Notes: generated from the letters alone by a model not told the origin. Counted from the stretch's first letter, positions 47,104 to 56,536 are shown. The stretch is DNA of 64,000 nt from DATFMH01 sp035267045 (GCA_035267045.1 DATFMH010000220.1:18399-82398); one strand, 5' to 3'. Made by a program: numbers and translations.

Positions 47104-48373
47104 GATATACAATATCTTTTTGAAGGTATTTCTCAATTTCAATGAGCCTCATATAATAATTATGTAAAGCCTCGTAATATCTCTTTTGACTCGTCAAATA
47201 GGTTCTTTGCGTATCCAATAATGTCAATAAATCCAACTCTCCCTCCCGGTATCCTTCCAGTGTCAATTGAAGCATATTTTCCGATTGACTCCGGATTTGT
47301 TCGTGATATCTCTTTATTGTTTGAAGACTGTTTGAATAGCTATGCCAGGTCGTTTCGATGTTCTTTTTAAGATTGAGCAGAATCGCGGTACGCATCCAAC
47401 TAATTTCATTTCGTCTCGACCTGGCCACCTGTACAGCTACATTTTGATTAAACATAAACCAAAATGGTATTTTCAGATTAAACTGGAAGCCGTGAAAATC
47501 GTATCCATTACTATAATCCTGTTTGTAGTAGGAAACACCTATATCCGGCAGATATGAACTTCGTGATTCTTTGATGGCCTCCTTAGTCGATTTTAATTGC
47601 TCATCCAGGCTCACCAATTCGGGTTGTTGTTCAATAGTCTTGAGAATATCCTGTTGATTAAGGTCGTATTCGAAATAGCGTAACGTGTCCGTGAATTCGA
47701 TGTCATAGGTTTGCTTACTCGGATCAAGACCGATAAGAAAAAACAGATTATATCGTGAATCATGTAATTGGCGATTAGCATCATCCAAATCGTTATTGGC
47801 TTCGGCTAATTGTATTTCCGCTTTCAACAAATCAATCTGTCCGGTCTCACCTACTTCATAACGTGTTAAAACAGCATCTCTGACTTTTTGAGCAAGGTTA
47901 ACCTGGACAATCGATAACTGGTATAGCTTAATAGATAAAGCAATATTCGTATAATTCTTCTTAACTTTTTCTTTTAGCTGTAACCTTCCTGCTTCCAATT
48001 CTTTTTTAAGTGATTTAAATCGGTAGTCAATTTTTTTGTATTGATGAAAGCTGGTCAGCGGGAATTGTATCGATTGTGTAATACCATATCGTTGCTCAAT
48101 AAAGTCAGGTTGGTTAGCAGTAGCATTATCCTCCGGAATACCTTCCCTGAAATAGAAAATATCAGGCGAACTCAAACCTATGGCAGTCCATCGTAACTTT
48201 GATTCAGCTGTAATCCGGTTCTCTAATTGATTGATATCCGGATTATTTCTTAAAGCAATATTAATCGCATCATTCACTCCAAACCTATTATCATTCAGAA
48301 TGGTATCTGCCGGCGATTGAAAGAACATTACAGAATTAAATAGTAGTATAATGCCGTAAATAAATACCAACAT
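47096..48373 (-). CDS. TolC-family outer-membrane efflux channel (CzcC-like)
   Basis: 425-residue protein with a signal peptide and the two repeated long-helix halves of TolC-type channels: VNDAINIALRNNPDINQLENR at the first repeat, and LLDTQRTYLTSQKRYYEAL near the end, with a GETGQIDLLKAEIQLAEA block between; the matching blocks near 160 and 380 (RYEVGETGQIDLL, GYREGELDLLTLL) are a clear internal duplication. First gene of the efflux operon. No regulator gene is immediately adjacent; the nearest, MarR, is 0.7 kb upstream across the DUF3303 gene. Confidence 0.92.
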   Translation of the reverse strand: MLVFIYGIILLFNSVMFFQSPADTILNDNRFGVNDAINIALRNNPDINQLENRITAESKLRWTAIGLSSPDIFYFREGIPEDNATANQPDFIEQRYGITQSIQFPLTSFHQYKKIDYRFKSLKKELEAGRLQLKEKVKKNYTNIALSIKLYQLSIVQVNLAQKVRDAVLTRYEVGETGQIDLLKAEIQLAEANNDLDDANRQLHDSRYNLFFLIGLDPSKQTYDIEFTDTLRYFEYDLNQQDILKTIEQQPELVSLDEQLKSTKEAIKESRSSYLPDIGVSYYKQDYSNGYDFHGFQFNLKIPFWFMFNQNVAVQVARSRRNEISWMRTAILLNLKKNIETTWHSYSNSLQTIKRYHEQIRSQSENMLQLTLEGYREGELDLLTLLDTQRTYLTSQKRYYEALHNYYMRLIEIEKYLQKDIVYHE

Positions 48374-48572
48374 CTTATATCTCCTTGATGAATAGCCGAT
48401 TTACAAAATAATTGCTCGTACTATCATTTTACGAAATTGTTGCCCCTGATTTTGACGTGTTAAAACAATCCAATAAGCAATGGTATCAGAAACTATGTGC
48501 TCTTTCTGTGAATATTAATTTATTGGTCCAATTTCGATTTTCTGTAATCTCAATCTGAATAATAGTTTAAAT

Positions 48573-48612
48573 ATTGGAGATGGTGGTTAATTAAAAACCA
48601 CCATCTCCAATC
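48573..48612 (-). terminator. Long hairpin after the DUF3303 gene
   Basis: A 16-bp perfect stem, ATTGGAGATGGTGGTT (48573-48588) with its complement (48597-48612), around an eight-base loop, ten bases past the DUF3303 stop. A short, weak T-tract follows on the minus strand, so it may act as a terminator or as an RNA-stabilising hairpin. Confidence 0.65.
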
Positions 48613-48621
48613 GATATTTAC

Positions 48622-48909
48622 TTAATGATGAGCAGTTGCAGCCATTTTCTCGGTAAATTTCAATCCTTGCTCTACAGTCATTGCAGGATATACATGAGCT
48701 TCCAAACTATCATTCCATTCTGCTACGATTCCAAGTATTGGTTCAATATTTTGAGCTTCCATAATGGCAATAACTGCGTTATCACCACCAGGAATCCAAT
48801 ATTCAGCCTTAAGTGTCACATCAGACGGGACTTTCCACTCAGCCCTCCTTATCATCAATTTCTTGATATCTACATTTGGTCTAATTTTATAGGTTACTAC
48901 ATATAGCAT
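48622..48909 (-). CDS. DUF3303-domain protein
   Basis: 95-residue small protein, starting MLYVVTYKIRPN and containing WIPGGDNAVIAIMEAQN, the pattern of DUF3303, an alpha/beta ferredoxin-like fold protein of unknown function, perhaps related to sulfite oxidase-like or monooxygenase subunits. ATG is preceded by GGAGGT at good spacing, one of the strongest ribosome-binding sites in the window. It is transcribed alone and ended by the hairpin at 48573. Confidence 0.8.
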   Translation of the reverse strand: MLYVVTYKIRPNVDIKKLMIRRAEWKVPSDVTLKAEYWIPGGDNAVIAIMEAQNIEPILGIVAEWNDSLEAHVYPAMTVEQGLKFTEKMAATAHH

Positions 48910-49063
48910 CTTAACCTCCGCTATTTAACTTTAGATGAGAAATGTTACGTACTGTATGTTACTATATGACTAAACCTGTTTATGAAAGATCAGAACGCAG
49001 ATATTTGTGGGAGATTAAATGATATATCGGACGTGAGTTACTCTACAAAAAACGCTATTTTGA

Positions 49064-49495
49064 TTAAGAGTTGAAATCATCAGTGAGTTGATTCAGTAAT
49101 TTACTCATTTCGGGGCCTATTCTCTTGAGCTCTTCTTTGTGTGTAGCAGTCAGTAATTTTAATATGTTTTCACCTTTTTTTGTTAATATGACATGTACCT
49201 TTCGTTTGTCATCAGATGCATGAAAACGGCGTACTAACTGTTGTTCCGTTAAACGGTTAATCAATCCAACAGCACTATTGTGATGTATTTGTAATTGCTC
49301 AGCTAACTGTCCGACTACAAGCCCCCCTTGTTTACCGGAGCCTTTAATTGTCAACAAACATTGATGTTGCCTGGGTGTTAAACCAACAGATCTTGCCTTT
49401 TTATTACTAAAGGAGAGAAATCTTCGAATTATAAATCGAAAATCCGATAGAATTTCATATTCTCTATCTGTAATCGTTGCTTCATTACGTATCAT
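49064..49495 (-). CDS. MarR-family transcriptional regulator
   Basis: 143-residue winged-helix repressor. Helix-turn-helix and wing are visible: LTPRQHQCLLTI, VGQLAEQLQIHHNSAVGLINRLTEQQLV (in two parts), then the wing RRFHASDDKRKVHVILTKKG. The dimer helices lie at both ends. It is divergent from the CLC gene, 115 bases apart, with palindromes typical of MarR operators between them (49523-49545, 49561-49576), so it probably represses itself and the CLC gene. The ligand is unknown. Confidence 0.93.
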   Translation of the reverse strand: MIRNEATITDREYEILSDFRFIIRRFLSFSNKKARSVGLTPRQHQCLLTIKGSGKQGGLVVGQLAEQLQIHHNSAVGLINRLTEQQLVRRFHASDDKRKVHVILTKKGENILKLLTATHKEELKRIGPEMSKLLNQLTDDFNS

Positions 49496-49522
49496 AATTC
49501 GGTTTAAACTGAAGTAAATAAT

Positions 49523-49545
49523 TATCTCAAATTTAAATTGAGATA
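49523..49545. promoter_or_regulatory. Putative MarR operator, site 1
   Basis: Inverted repeat TATCTCAA (49523-49530) and TTGAGATA (49538-49545) with a seven-base AT-only centre. It is near the MarR start, in the shared divergent promoter region, and has the size and composition of MarR-family operators. Confidence 0.7.
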
Positions 49546-49560
49546 TGTCGTAATACGATA

Positions 49561-49576
49561 TATCTTAATCAAGATA
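49561..49576. promoter_or_regulatory. Putative MarR operator, site 2
   Basis: TATCTT and AAGATA face each other around AATC (16 bases). The half-sites resemble those of site 1 (TATCTCAA/TTGAGATA). A further half-site TATCTCAA at 49604-49611 ends on the first base of the CLC start codon. Repression of the CLC gene by occupation of these sites is inference. Confidence 0.6.
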
Positions 49577-49610
49577 AATAGCGGTACAAGAAAGTCAATA
49601 AATTATCTCA

Positions 49611-50996
49611 ATGCTGAAAAAATTACGTGGATGGCTTTTTACTGAATTAAATAGTAACAATTTCAGAAGATTTCATTTTAAACAGACAATAATATGGTCA
49701 ATTGTTATTGGCCTGTTGGGTGGGATTGTAGTCTCTGCATACTTATATATAATGAACGGCCTGGTACACGCGGTATGGCATTCAGGCAAGCATGCCATAT
49801 ATGCCTTATTACCAACCTATCTGCAAAAAATTAATCCTAATTGGATTATCACGTTAATCGGTGGATTTATCGTTGGTATAACAATCAAAATTTTTGGTAA
49901 ATGCGGAGAAATATCTGCTGTTGTCAATAATATAAATATGGAAAAAGGACGTATCGATATTCGGCAAACCCCGGCTATGACTGCTACGTCACTCATGTCG
50001 ATTGCATTTGGAGGTAGTGCGGGTCCTGAAGCTCCGCTTGTTCAGATTGTGGGTAGTTTTGCCAGTAGCCTTGGTGACAAATTAAAACTCAGTAGTAATC
50101 AGGTCAGGACATTCACTTTTTGTGGTATGGGTGCCGCATTGAGCGCGCTTTTCGGATCACCGGTTGGCGGTGCCCTGTTCGCACTCGAGATACCTCATCA
50201 GAGAGGCCTTGAGTATTACGAAGCTATATTACCGGCTATCGTATCTTCTGCCGTAAGCTTTGCCATGTGCCGGTTGATACTTGGCTACCACGGGAGATTG
50301 ATCAAATTTATGCACTTACCGGTTTTTACCATGCAGAATTTGATATGGAGTGCTCTCATTGGAGTTTTTGGTGCCATAGCCGCAACATTATTCGTTTTTA
50401 TATTCCGTACGATTGAAAATGGCTCGAAGCTTTTTGGAAAACATTACATGTTATTAGCCATGACGGGTGGCCTGGGTATTGGCCTTTTACAGAAAATACT
50501 ACCAAAGAACTTTCCAATAACGTCACTTTTCTGGGGAGAATTGCAGCTCAATACAATCGTTCACAGTAGAAACATCATTTCACAACACTACGGATTTCTG
50601 ATAGGCGTAGGTATTCTCGTGCTTCTGGCTATTATAAAAATGACGGCTGTCGGTTTTACTCTACATTCTGGTTTCAGAGGTGGATTCATTTTCCCTATGT
50701 TCTTTATTGGAGGTGTTCTTGGCTTAAGTATCAGCCTGGGTACTCATTATTACGTTCCTGTTGCTATAGCCATTTTATGTATGATGGCAGCTGTTAATGT
50801 TGCTGTAACGAAAACACCGGTCAGTACCAGTCTAATATTACTGGCTTTATCAGGTATTTCAATGTTGCCCATGTTAATTACGGCCAGCATGGTTAGTTTT
50901 TTATTAACGACCAAAATTAATTTGATCAAAACACAGCGGCACCGTCAGGTTGACATAATAGAAGAAAATGAACCGATATTAGCAGAGGTTGATTGA
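49611..50996 (+). CDS. CLC-family chloride channel/transporter
   Basis: 461-residue inner-membrane protein with many hydrophobic helices and CLC signatures. The gating-glutamate motif (usually GREGP) reads GPEAP with Glu140 retained, followed by LVQIVG. GSPVGGALFALE matches the inner half of the repeat, and GGFIFPMFFIGG corresponds to the GxFxP ion-binding loop. The N-terminal GSGIP loop is not recognisable. It could be a Cl-/H+ antiporter. It is divergent from marR and probably under its control; a decarboxylase gene follows on the same strand. Confidence 0.88.
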   Translation: MLKKLRGWLFTELNSNNFRRFHFKQTIIWSIVIGLLGGIVVSAYLYIMNGLVHAVWHSGKHAIYALLPTYLQKINPNWIITLIGGFIVGITIKIFGKCGEISAVVNNINMEKGRIDIRQTPAMTATSLMSIAFGGSAGPEAPLVQIVGSFASSLGDKLKLSSNQVRTFTFCGMGAALSALFGSPVGGALFALEIPHQRGLEYYEAILPAIVSSAVSFAMCRLILGYHGRLIKFMHLPVFTMQNLIWSALIGVFGAIAATLFVFIFRTIENGSKLFGKHYMLLAMTGGLGIGLLQKILPKNFPITSLFWGELQLNTIVHSRNIISQHYGFLIGVGILVLLAIIKMTAVGFTLHSGFRGGFIFPMFFIGGVLGLSISLGTHYYVPVAIAILCMMAAVNVAVTKTPVSTSLILLALSGISMLPMLITASMVSFLLTTKINLIKTQRHRQVDIIEENEPILAEVD

Positions 50997-51089
50997 AGGT
51001 ATAATTAAAAAGTATTTGAGTTCACTCCGTACAGTTGCTACTATTCATTTCAAAAAGATAATAAGGCTTACAATTAAGCTAATCCCATA

Positions 51090-52532
51090 ATGAAAGATAA
51101 ACTTGCATCACTGGAAGCCGAAGCCCGGAAACTTGAACCTGGTTCAATTAAACGGGAAGGTTATATCCATCAAGTAATTGACTATAGTCAACATTTCCTG
51201 AATAAACTCGATATTTTAAAAGCATATAACACACCGAATGAAAGTGTTTATGGTATCAATGATTACCCGATCTCTGATGATCCGGTGCCGTTAGATAGCT
51301 TATTACATATTTTTGACAATACTGTTATAAAAACAGGATTGAATCCGGCATCCGGCTGTCATTTCGGTTATATACCTGGTGGTGGAATTTTTCCGTCTGC
51401 ATTAGGTGATTTCATAGCCGATGTAACCAATCGATATGCAGGTATTTTTTTTGCATCACCCGGGTCTGTTCGCATGGAAAATATGCTGATACAATGGATG
51501 TGTGAATTGGCGGGATTCCATTCTGAAAAAGCCGGCGGAAACCTCACATCCGGAGGATCAATCGCTAATCTTACGGCATTGGTTGCTGCCCGTGACAATG
51601 CAGGATTATGTGCCAATGATTATGAGAGAGCTGTTATTTATACCACTAAACATGTTCATCATTGTATTGATAAAGCGATAAATATAGCAGGAATGAAGGA
51701 TGCCACCGTTCGTTATGTTCCTATGGATGATAATTTTCGAATGATCCCGGAAGCCCTGGATGTTATGATTTCAGAGGACAAAAATAATAATTCACTTCCT
51801 TTTCTTGTGGTGGCCTCTTGTGGTACTACAGATACTGGGGCTGTTGATCCCATCGATAAAATAGGTGATATCTCACAAAGACATAACTTGTGGTTCCATA
51901 TTGATGCGGCATATGGTGGCTTTTTTATTCTTAGCGAAGAGGGGAAAAAAGTGATAAAAGGATTAGGTAAAGCTGATTCTATTATAGTGGATCCTCATAA
52001 AGGTCTATTCCTACCTTATGGAACCGGTGCTGTATTAGTCAAAGATAAAAATACATTGTTTAAATCCTTACATTATACGGCAAATTATATGCAGGATGCC
52101 GACGTTACAGGAAGCGAAATATCTCCTGCCGACCTATCCCCGGAATTATCAAAACACTTCAGGGGTTTGCGTATGTGGCTGCCCTTAAAACTATTTGGTG
52201 TCGGACCCTTTAAAGCTGCTCTTGATGAAAAGATATTACTCACACGTTATTTTTATAATAAAATAAGTGAGATCGACGGTTTTGAAACCGGTCCTTATCC
52301 GGAGTTATCCATTATGATCTTTCGCTATGTACCACAAAAAGGTGATCCCGATATTTTTAATGAAAGACTCGTTCAGGAAATACAAAAAGACGGGCGTGTA
52401 TTTTTCTCATCTACAAAAATAAATGGCACTTTTTATATACGTCTTGCGGTTGTGAGCTTCAGAACCCATTTACAGCAGGTTGATTTAGCGCTTAGTATTC
52501 TTAAAGATACGGCAGATAAATTAGATTCCTGA
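51090..52532 (+). CDS. Group II pyridoxal-dependent decarboxylase
   Basis: 480-residue PLP enzyme of the aromatic-amino-acid/glutamate decarboxylase family. The PLP lysine is Lys304 in VDPHKGLFLPYG; HIDAAYGGFF holds the PLP-binding aspartate, ASCGTTDTGAVDPID is the family block before it, and GSIANLTALVAARD the start of the PLP pocket. The C-terminal domain is shorter than in aromatic decarboxylases. Substrate unknown: aromatic amino acids, glutamate, aspartate or 2,4-diaminobutyrate are possible. It follows the CLC gene after 93 bases and may be co-regulated. Confidence 0.9.
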   Translation: MKDKLASLEAEARKLEPGSIKREGYIHQVIDYSQHFLNKLDILKAYNTPNESVYGINDYPISDDPVPLDSLLHIFDNTVIKTGLNPASGCHFGYIPGGGIFPSALGDFIADVTNRYAGIFFASPGSVRMENMLIQWMCELAGFHSEKAGGNLTSGGSIANLTALVAARDNAGLCANDYERAVIYTTKHVHHCIDKAINIAGMKDATVRYVPMDDNFRMIPEALDVMISEDKNNNSLPFLVVASCGTTDTGAVDPIDKIGDISQRHNLWFHIDAAYGGFFILSEEGKKVIKGLGKADSIIVDPHKGLFLPYGTGAVLVKDKNTLFKSLHYTANYMQDADVTGSEISPADLSPELSKHFRGLRMWLPLKLFGVGPFKAALDEKILLTRYFYNKISEIDGFETGPYPELSIMIFRYVPQKGDPDIFNERLVQEIQKDGRVFFSSTKINGTFYIRLAVVSFRTHLQQVDLALSILKDTADKLDS

Positions 52533-53203
52533 CATATTGAAATCGGTTAACACTGACTATTTTAACGATAAATGATCCAATTCATTGATTAGAATAATAT
52601 CTATCCGCTTTTAAATTTTTCTTAGCCAAATTAAAAAGTAATTACCGTGAGGTTTGGATAATAATTTTATCGCTTCGAACCTTAAACAATAATAACTATA
52701 TCCCCTTGTTGTAAGTAACTTTAAATCCTTTCCGGATGCCTGATCAGGGTCGGCGGTGCTCCTATGCTTTTTCGGAAGCAGGACATTCAATAACGGTGTT
52801 GGTGCAGAATATCTTTGGTACGTTTATAAACCTTTACTTCAAGCTCTTAGCATAGTCATTCCTGCTTGACGGGGAAACACGATGAGTAGTGCTATGGGTA
52901 CAAACCATGATTATATGGGCCATTAACGATGTCTTGCATTCTTTCTAAACAAAACCAACGGAATGATACATTAAACAGATTACAGAAAGATTGTTTTACA
53001 CAAATTACAGATGTGTTTTTAAAGTATCATAATCATCTTCTTAAACAAATCTCACGTTAGTTAAGTTATTGTATAGTATAGGTTCCCTGTACTCAGCATC
53101 TTATTACATAAATATTACATATTTTATATTATAGAAACAGGGAAACGATTTCATCATCATTACTATTAAGAGAGTTATACTATCCAATCTCAAAAAGGAA
53201 ACT
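52533..53203. other. Gene-free spacer with terminal-inverted-repeat element
   Basis: A 671-base stretch without a credible gene. Motif CGTGAGGTTTGGATAA (52646-52661) begins a block that ends with CTCACGTTA (53051-53059), the inverse of its first bases. The same left motif opens the block at 63107, which also ends in CTCACGTT. An interior CTTTCCGGATGC (52729-52740 region) recurs at about 63737. The base composition inside is less AT-rich than the flanks. I read it as a remnant or miniature mobile element, without an open reading frame. Confidence 0.5.
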
Positions 53204-54040
53204 ATGTCTGAATATAAAAAACAATTAGAAAGGCAATATCATCAAGAAAATTTAGTTCAGAAAATACTTACCAGTTTGCAGAATCATCAGATAAATATTG
53301 ACAATCTTAATCCGGATGAATTAAAGGCTTTAGATGAATTCCATATCAAAGGGCGTCGCGGCACATTGGAACTTGCAGAGTTAGCCGGTGTGGAAAAGGA
53401 TATGAGAATTTTAGATGTAGGCTGCGGTATTGGCGGACCGGCACGTACTTTGGCAAAAAAATATGATTGCAAAGTGATTGGACTTGATATCATCGAGGAA
53501 TATTGTGATGTGGCCGAGACACTTACTGAAATAACAGGATTACAGGATAGAGTATCATTTATCCACGGGGATGCCCTGGATTTACCTTTCGAGAATGCAA
53601 CATTTGATATGATATGGATGCAACACATTTCCATGAATATCCCGGATAAACGTTTACTGTTCAGTGAAATACGCCGTGTTTTACGGAATGGAGGTAAATT
53701 AGCCTTGTTTGAGGTTTGTTCCGGCGATCAGAGTAAACCTTATTACCCTGTCCCCTGGGCCGATGATTCTACAATAAGTTATATGCTAACAACTTATGAG
53801 TTTCGTCAATTAATAAGAAAACTGGGTTTCAAAGAATATAAATGGCTGGATGTATCCGATTCATCGCTTGAATGGTTTATGCGACAACGCAGAAGGTTTA
53901 AAAAGAAAAAACAACAGATCCCTGACACCCCCGGTATACATCTCTTAATGGGTGAACAGACACCGGTTAAAATGGAGAATGTCATACGTAATCTTGAAGA
54001 AGACCGGATTCGTGTTATTCAGGCAGTTTTTAGCAAATGA
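53204..54040 (+). CDS. SAM-dependent methyltransferase (class I)
   Basis: 278-residue methyltransferase. SAM-binding motif I is ILDVGCGIGGPARTLA, motif II is HGDALDLPF, motif III FDMIWMQHISMNI, and post-motif RVLRNGGKLALFE. It resembles small-molecule N- or C-methyltransferases (sarcosine/dimethylglycine or ubiquinone/menaquinone groups). No pathway gene adjoins it, so the substrate is not assignable. AAAGGA lies before ATG 53204. The PD40 gene ends convergently 34 bases away. Confidence 0.88.
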   Translation: MSEYKKQLERQYHQENLVQKILTSLQNHQINIDNLNPDELKALDEFHIKGRRGTLELAELAGVEKDMRILDVGCGIGGPARTLAKKYDCKVIGLDIIEEYCDVAETLTEITGLQDRVSFIHGDALDLPFENATFDMIWMQHISMNIPDKRLLFSEIRRVLRNGGKLALFEVCSGDQSKPYYPVPWADDSTISYMLTTYEFRQLIRKLGFKEYKWLDVSDSSLEWFMRQRRRFKKKKQQIPDTPGIHLLMGEQTPVKMENVIRNLEEDRIRVIQAVFSK

Positions 54041-54074
54041 GGATGATCATAAATTGCTTCAATACGTACCTTAT

Positions 54075-55061
54075 TTAAAATTGATCCAGTAAAAAAGCAG
54101 TCGACACTTTGTATACATCACCATATCCATTGCCTGGATTATCCAATCTATGTTTCAATTCCGGGTACGTTATTTGCTGTTTATTTACTTGTGGCTTATC
54201 ACTATAATTTTTCATACTCGTAAAGTAAAACCAACGATTGTCGCTTGAAAAATAAGGTGAAAAATCAGAATCGGATGAGTTAATAGCCCTACCAAGATTT
54301 TGAGGTTTTGTCCACATGCCATTTTTTTTCACACTTATATAAAGATCGCTTCTTCCGTACCCGTTTTTATATCCAAAACCCATGAATACAAGGTACTTGC
54401 CATTCGGTGATATACCTGGATCTGCTTCTGTATATTTTGAATTTATAGGACCTTTAATTGGCATTGCTTTCGTTAATTTACCATTTTCCATGACAGATAA
54501 ATATATATCTGATCCACCTTTTCCAGCAGGTCTGTCTGAACTGAAATAAAGTATTCCTGATTTTGTTATGGAAGCGTGACTTTCATTATGATTGGTATTA
54601 ATATTTTTACCAAGGTTATGTGGTTTACCGAATTGGCCATTTATCCTTTTAACAACCCATAAATCCCAGTCATTTTTGGGCATATTCCCTGATATTGGGC
54701 GTTTTGACATGAAATAAACAGATTTGCCATCTGGTGAAAATAAAGGATCCGCATCTGAATATTGTCCGGAAAAAGAAGCTACTATGGGTTTTGTCCAATG
54801 CCCATTTAATTTGTGTGACAACACAATAGTATTAAACCATTTAGCACCACCTATGCACCATAAGGCCGTTCTACCGTCCGGCGATATAGTAAAACCCATT
54901 TCATTTTCGCCCGTAGATACAGTGCCTGGTCCAACAAGTTGAGGTTTAGCAATAGAATATGATTGATGTGATGTTGTATAATTTTGGCCAAAACCTTTTT
55001 TCGTAATAATCATTACGACAAGTAAACTTATAAAGTAAATAAATATGCTATTTCTATTCAT
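54075..55061 (-). CDS. Exported PD40 beta-propeller protein
   Basis: 328 residues with a signal peptide ending around GFGQ. The rest is a series of WD40-like (PD40/TolB-type) beta-propeller blades: FTISPDGRTALW, FSPDGKSVYFMSKR, ITKSGILYFSSDRPAGKGGSDIY in parts, ISPNGKYLVFMG and FSSDNRWFYFTS, each with SPDG/SPNG turns. Such proteins bind peptidoglycan or proteins in the envelope; no enzyme function is implied. It is transcribed alone. No lipobox is present. Confidence 0.85.
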   Translation of the reverse strand: MNRNSIFIYFISLLVVMIITKKGFGQNYTTSHQSYSIAKPQLVGPGTVSTGENEMGFTISPDGRTALWCIGGAKWFNTIVLSHKLNGHWTKPIVASFSGQYSDADPLFSPDGKSVYFMSKRPISGNMPKNDWDLWVVKRINGQFGKPHNLGKNINTNHNESHASITKSGILYFSSDRPAGKGGSDIYLSVMENGKLTKAMPIKGPINSKYTEADPGISPNGKYLVFMGFGYKNGYGRSDLYISVKKNGMWTKPQNLGRAINSSDSDFSPYFSSDNRWFYFTSMKNYSDKPQVNKQQITYPELKHRLDNPGNGYGDVYKVSTAFLLDQF

Positions 55062-55317
55062 AGATTATGTTTTTGAAATCTATTATATACCGGTCAGTAT
55101 GTTCCTGTTAGATAAACTTCGGTTACGTTAATAATAGAAGCTGGTTTCACTCTATTTGCCAAATATTGATCAATCGAAGTGTATTAGCTACTAATTGAGA
55201 TAATTTATCGAGGGATTTACCTGTTGGCAAGAGTATATTTACCAAAGAGGTCTTTATAATAGATTTTTGGTGATACTTCAGTCACTCCAATTAAATAGTT
55301 CTTTCCTACCTATACCG

Positions 55318-55737
55318 TCAATGGGGTAACCTGGAACGCATTTTACCATACATCCATGTTCCGAAAACAGCACTTATGATAGGAATGATCATCACCGTAT
55401 AACCGGCTCCTAAGAGTGCGAATAACGGTCCGGGACATGCACCCAGCATAGCCCAACCCAATCCAAAAATAATTCCACCTATTATGTACCGTGTGTATTG
55501 GCTGTTATCTTTTGGCGGTATTGTTATGGGTGTACCTTCTATATCCTTAAGCTTTAAACGCTTTATAATTTGAATGGACAGAAATCCGATGATTACGGCG
55601 AGACCGATGATGCCATACATAAAAATGGACTGAAACCGGAACATTTCCTGAATACGGAACCAGGATACCACTTCCGATTTAATAAGTATAAATCCAAAGG
55701 CTATTCCGGCAAATAAGTATTTAAGATTACCTTTCAT
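55318..55737 (-). CDS. YeeE/YedE-family membrane protein (second subunit)
   Basis: 139 residues with four helices and the family segment GGIIFGLGWAMLGACPGPLFALLGAG, written here in parts: GLGWAMLGACPGPLF carries the conserved cysteine. This is the DUF6691-like half of the PmpA/PmpB (YeeE/YedE) pair, thought to carry sulfur compounds such as thiosulfate. It lies 18 bases after the larger subunit gene on the same strand. Substrate is inference from the family. Confidence 0.85.
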   Translation of the reverse strand: MKGNLKYLFAGIAFGFILIKSEVVSWFRIQEMFRFQSIFMYGIIGLAVIIGFLSIQIIKRLKLKDIEGTPITIPPKDNSQYTRYIIGGIIFGLGWAMLGACPGPLFALLGAGYTVMIIPIISAVFGTWMYGKMRSRLPH

Positions 55738-55755
55738 ATATTCATTCTCATCAAA

Positions 55756-56331
55756 TCAATGGAGTGTTGGTAGTAAAAAAGGCAGTATAAAATAGGTCAT
55801 TATCAATCCACCTATAAAGAAACCGATAACAGCGATTAACGATCCTATCTGTAAATCAGCTAAACCACTAATAGCATGCCCCGATGTACAGCCGCCTGCA
55901 TAACGGGAACCAAAACCAATTAAAAATCCGCCTCCAACGAGAATGAGAACAACGGCCGGATGTGATAAACTGCTCCAACTGAAGATTTGCCCAGGCAGCA
56001 AACCATTGAAGCTATGAATACCCATCGATTGTAACGTGGAAACTGTATTATGGGAGATATCTATTATATCACCGTCTCCGTTAAAAACATCATTGGCAAG
56101 AAATCCACCAATCACGGTTCCACCGATGAAAAATAGATTCCAAAGGCCTTTACCCTTCCAGTCGTAATCAAAAAATTTTATTTCACCGAGATTACAAGCG
56201 GCACATATATGACGCAAATTCTCTGATACGCCAAATAATTTGTTCCCTAAAAACAGTAACAATGGTACTACCAGTCCTATTACAGGCCCACTGATATACC
56301 ATGGCCATGAATGCATAAGAAAATGTAGCAT
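55756..56331 (-). CDS. YeeE/YedE-family sulfur-compound transporter subunit
   Basis: 191 residues with about four to five helices. The key motif GFGSRYAGGCTSGHAISG contains the conserved cysteine used in TsuA-like thiosulfate uptake. Another pair of cysteines (ICAACNLGE) follows the first helix. It is the first gene of a two-gene operon with the DUF6691-like protein. Sulfur supply for the SUF system is a tempting but unproved link. Confidence 0.87.
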   Translation of the reverse strand: MLHFLMHSWPWYISGPVIGLVVPLLLFLGNKLFGVSENLRHICAACNLGEIKFFDYDWKGKGLWNLFFIGGTVIGGFLANDVFNGDGDIIDISHNTVSTLQSMGIHSFNGLLPGQIFSWSSLSHPAVVLILVGGGFLIGFGSRYAGGCTSGHAISGLADLQIGSLIAVIGFFIGGLIMTYFILPFLLPTLH

Positions 56332-56536
56332 AGTATGTTATTTGCCCGATAACTCTTTAAAACCTGTTCAACAATCTTCATAAAAGTACTGATAATTTAT
56401 ATTCGATGTTAAATATTATTTAAGAAATAAAATAATCTAAATGTATATCCCGTCTTAGTCTTATATTTGGTACTGTAAATGTTTTTAGTACTTTTGTCAT
56501 AAATTATTTTGATCATGCAAAACGATTATAAAATAA

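Noticed and set aside
52729..52800. Less AT-rich patch as a decayed transposase gene
   Set aside because: I could not follow a transposase-like frame on either strand; only repeat motifs are visible.
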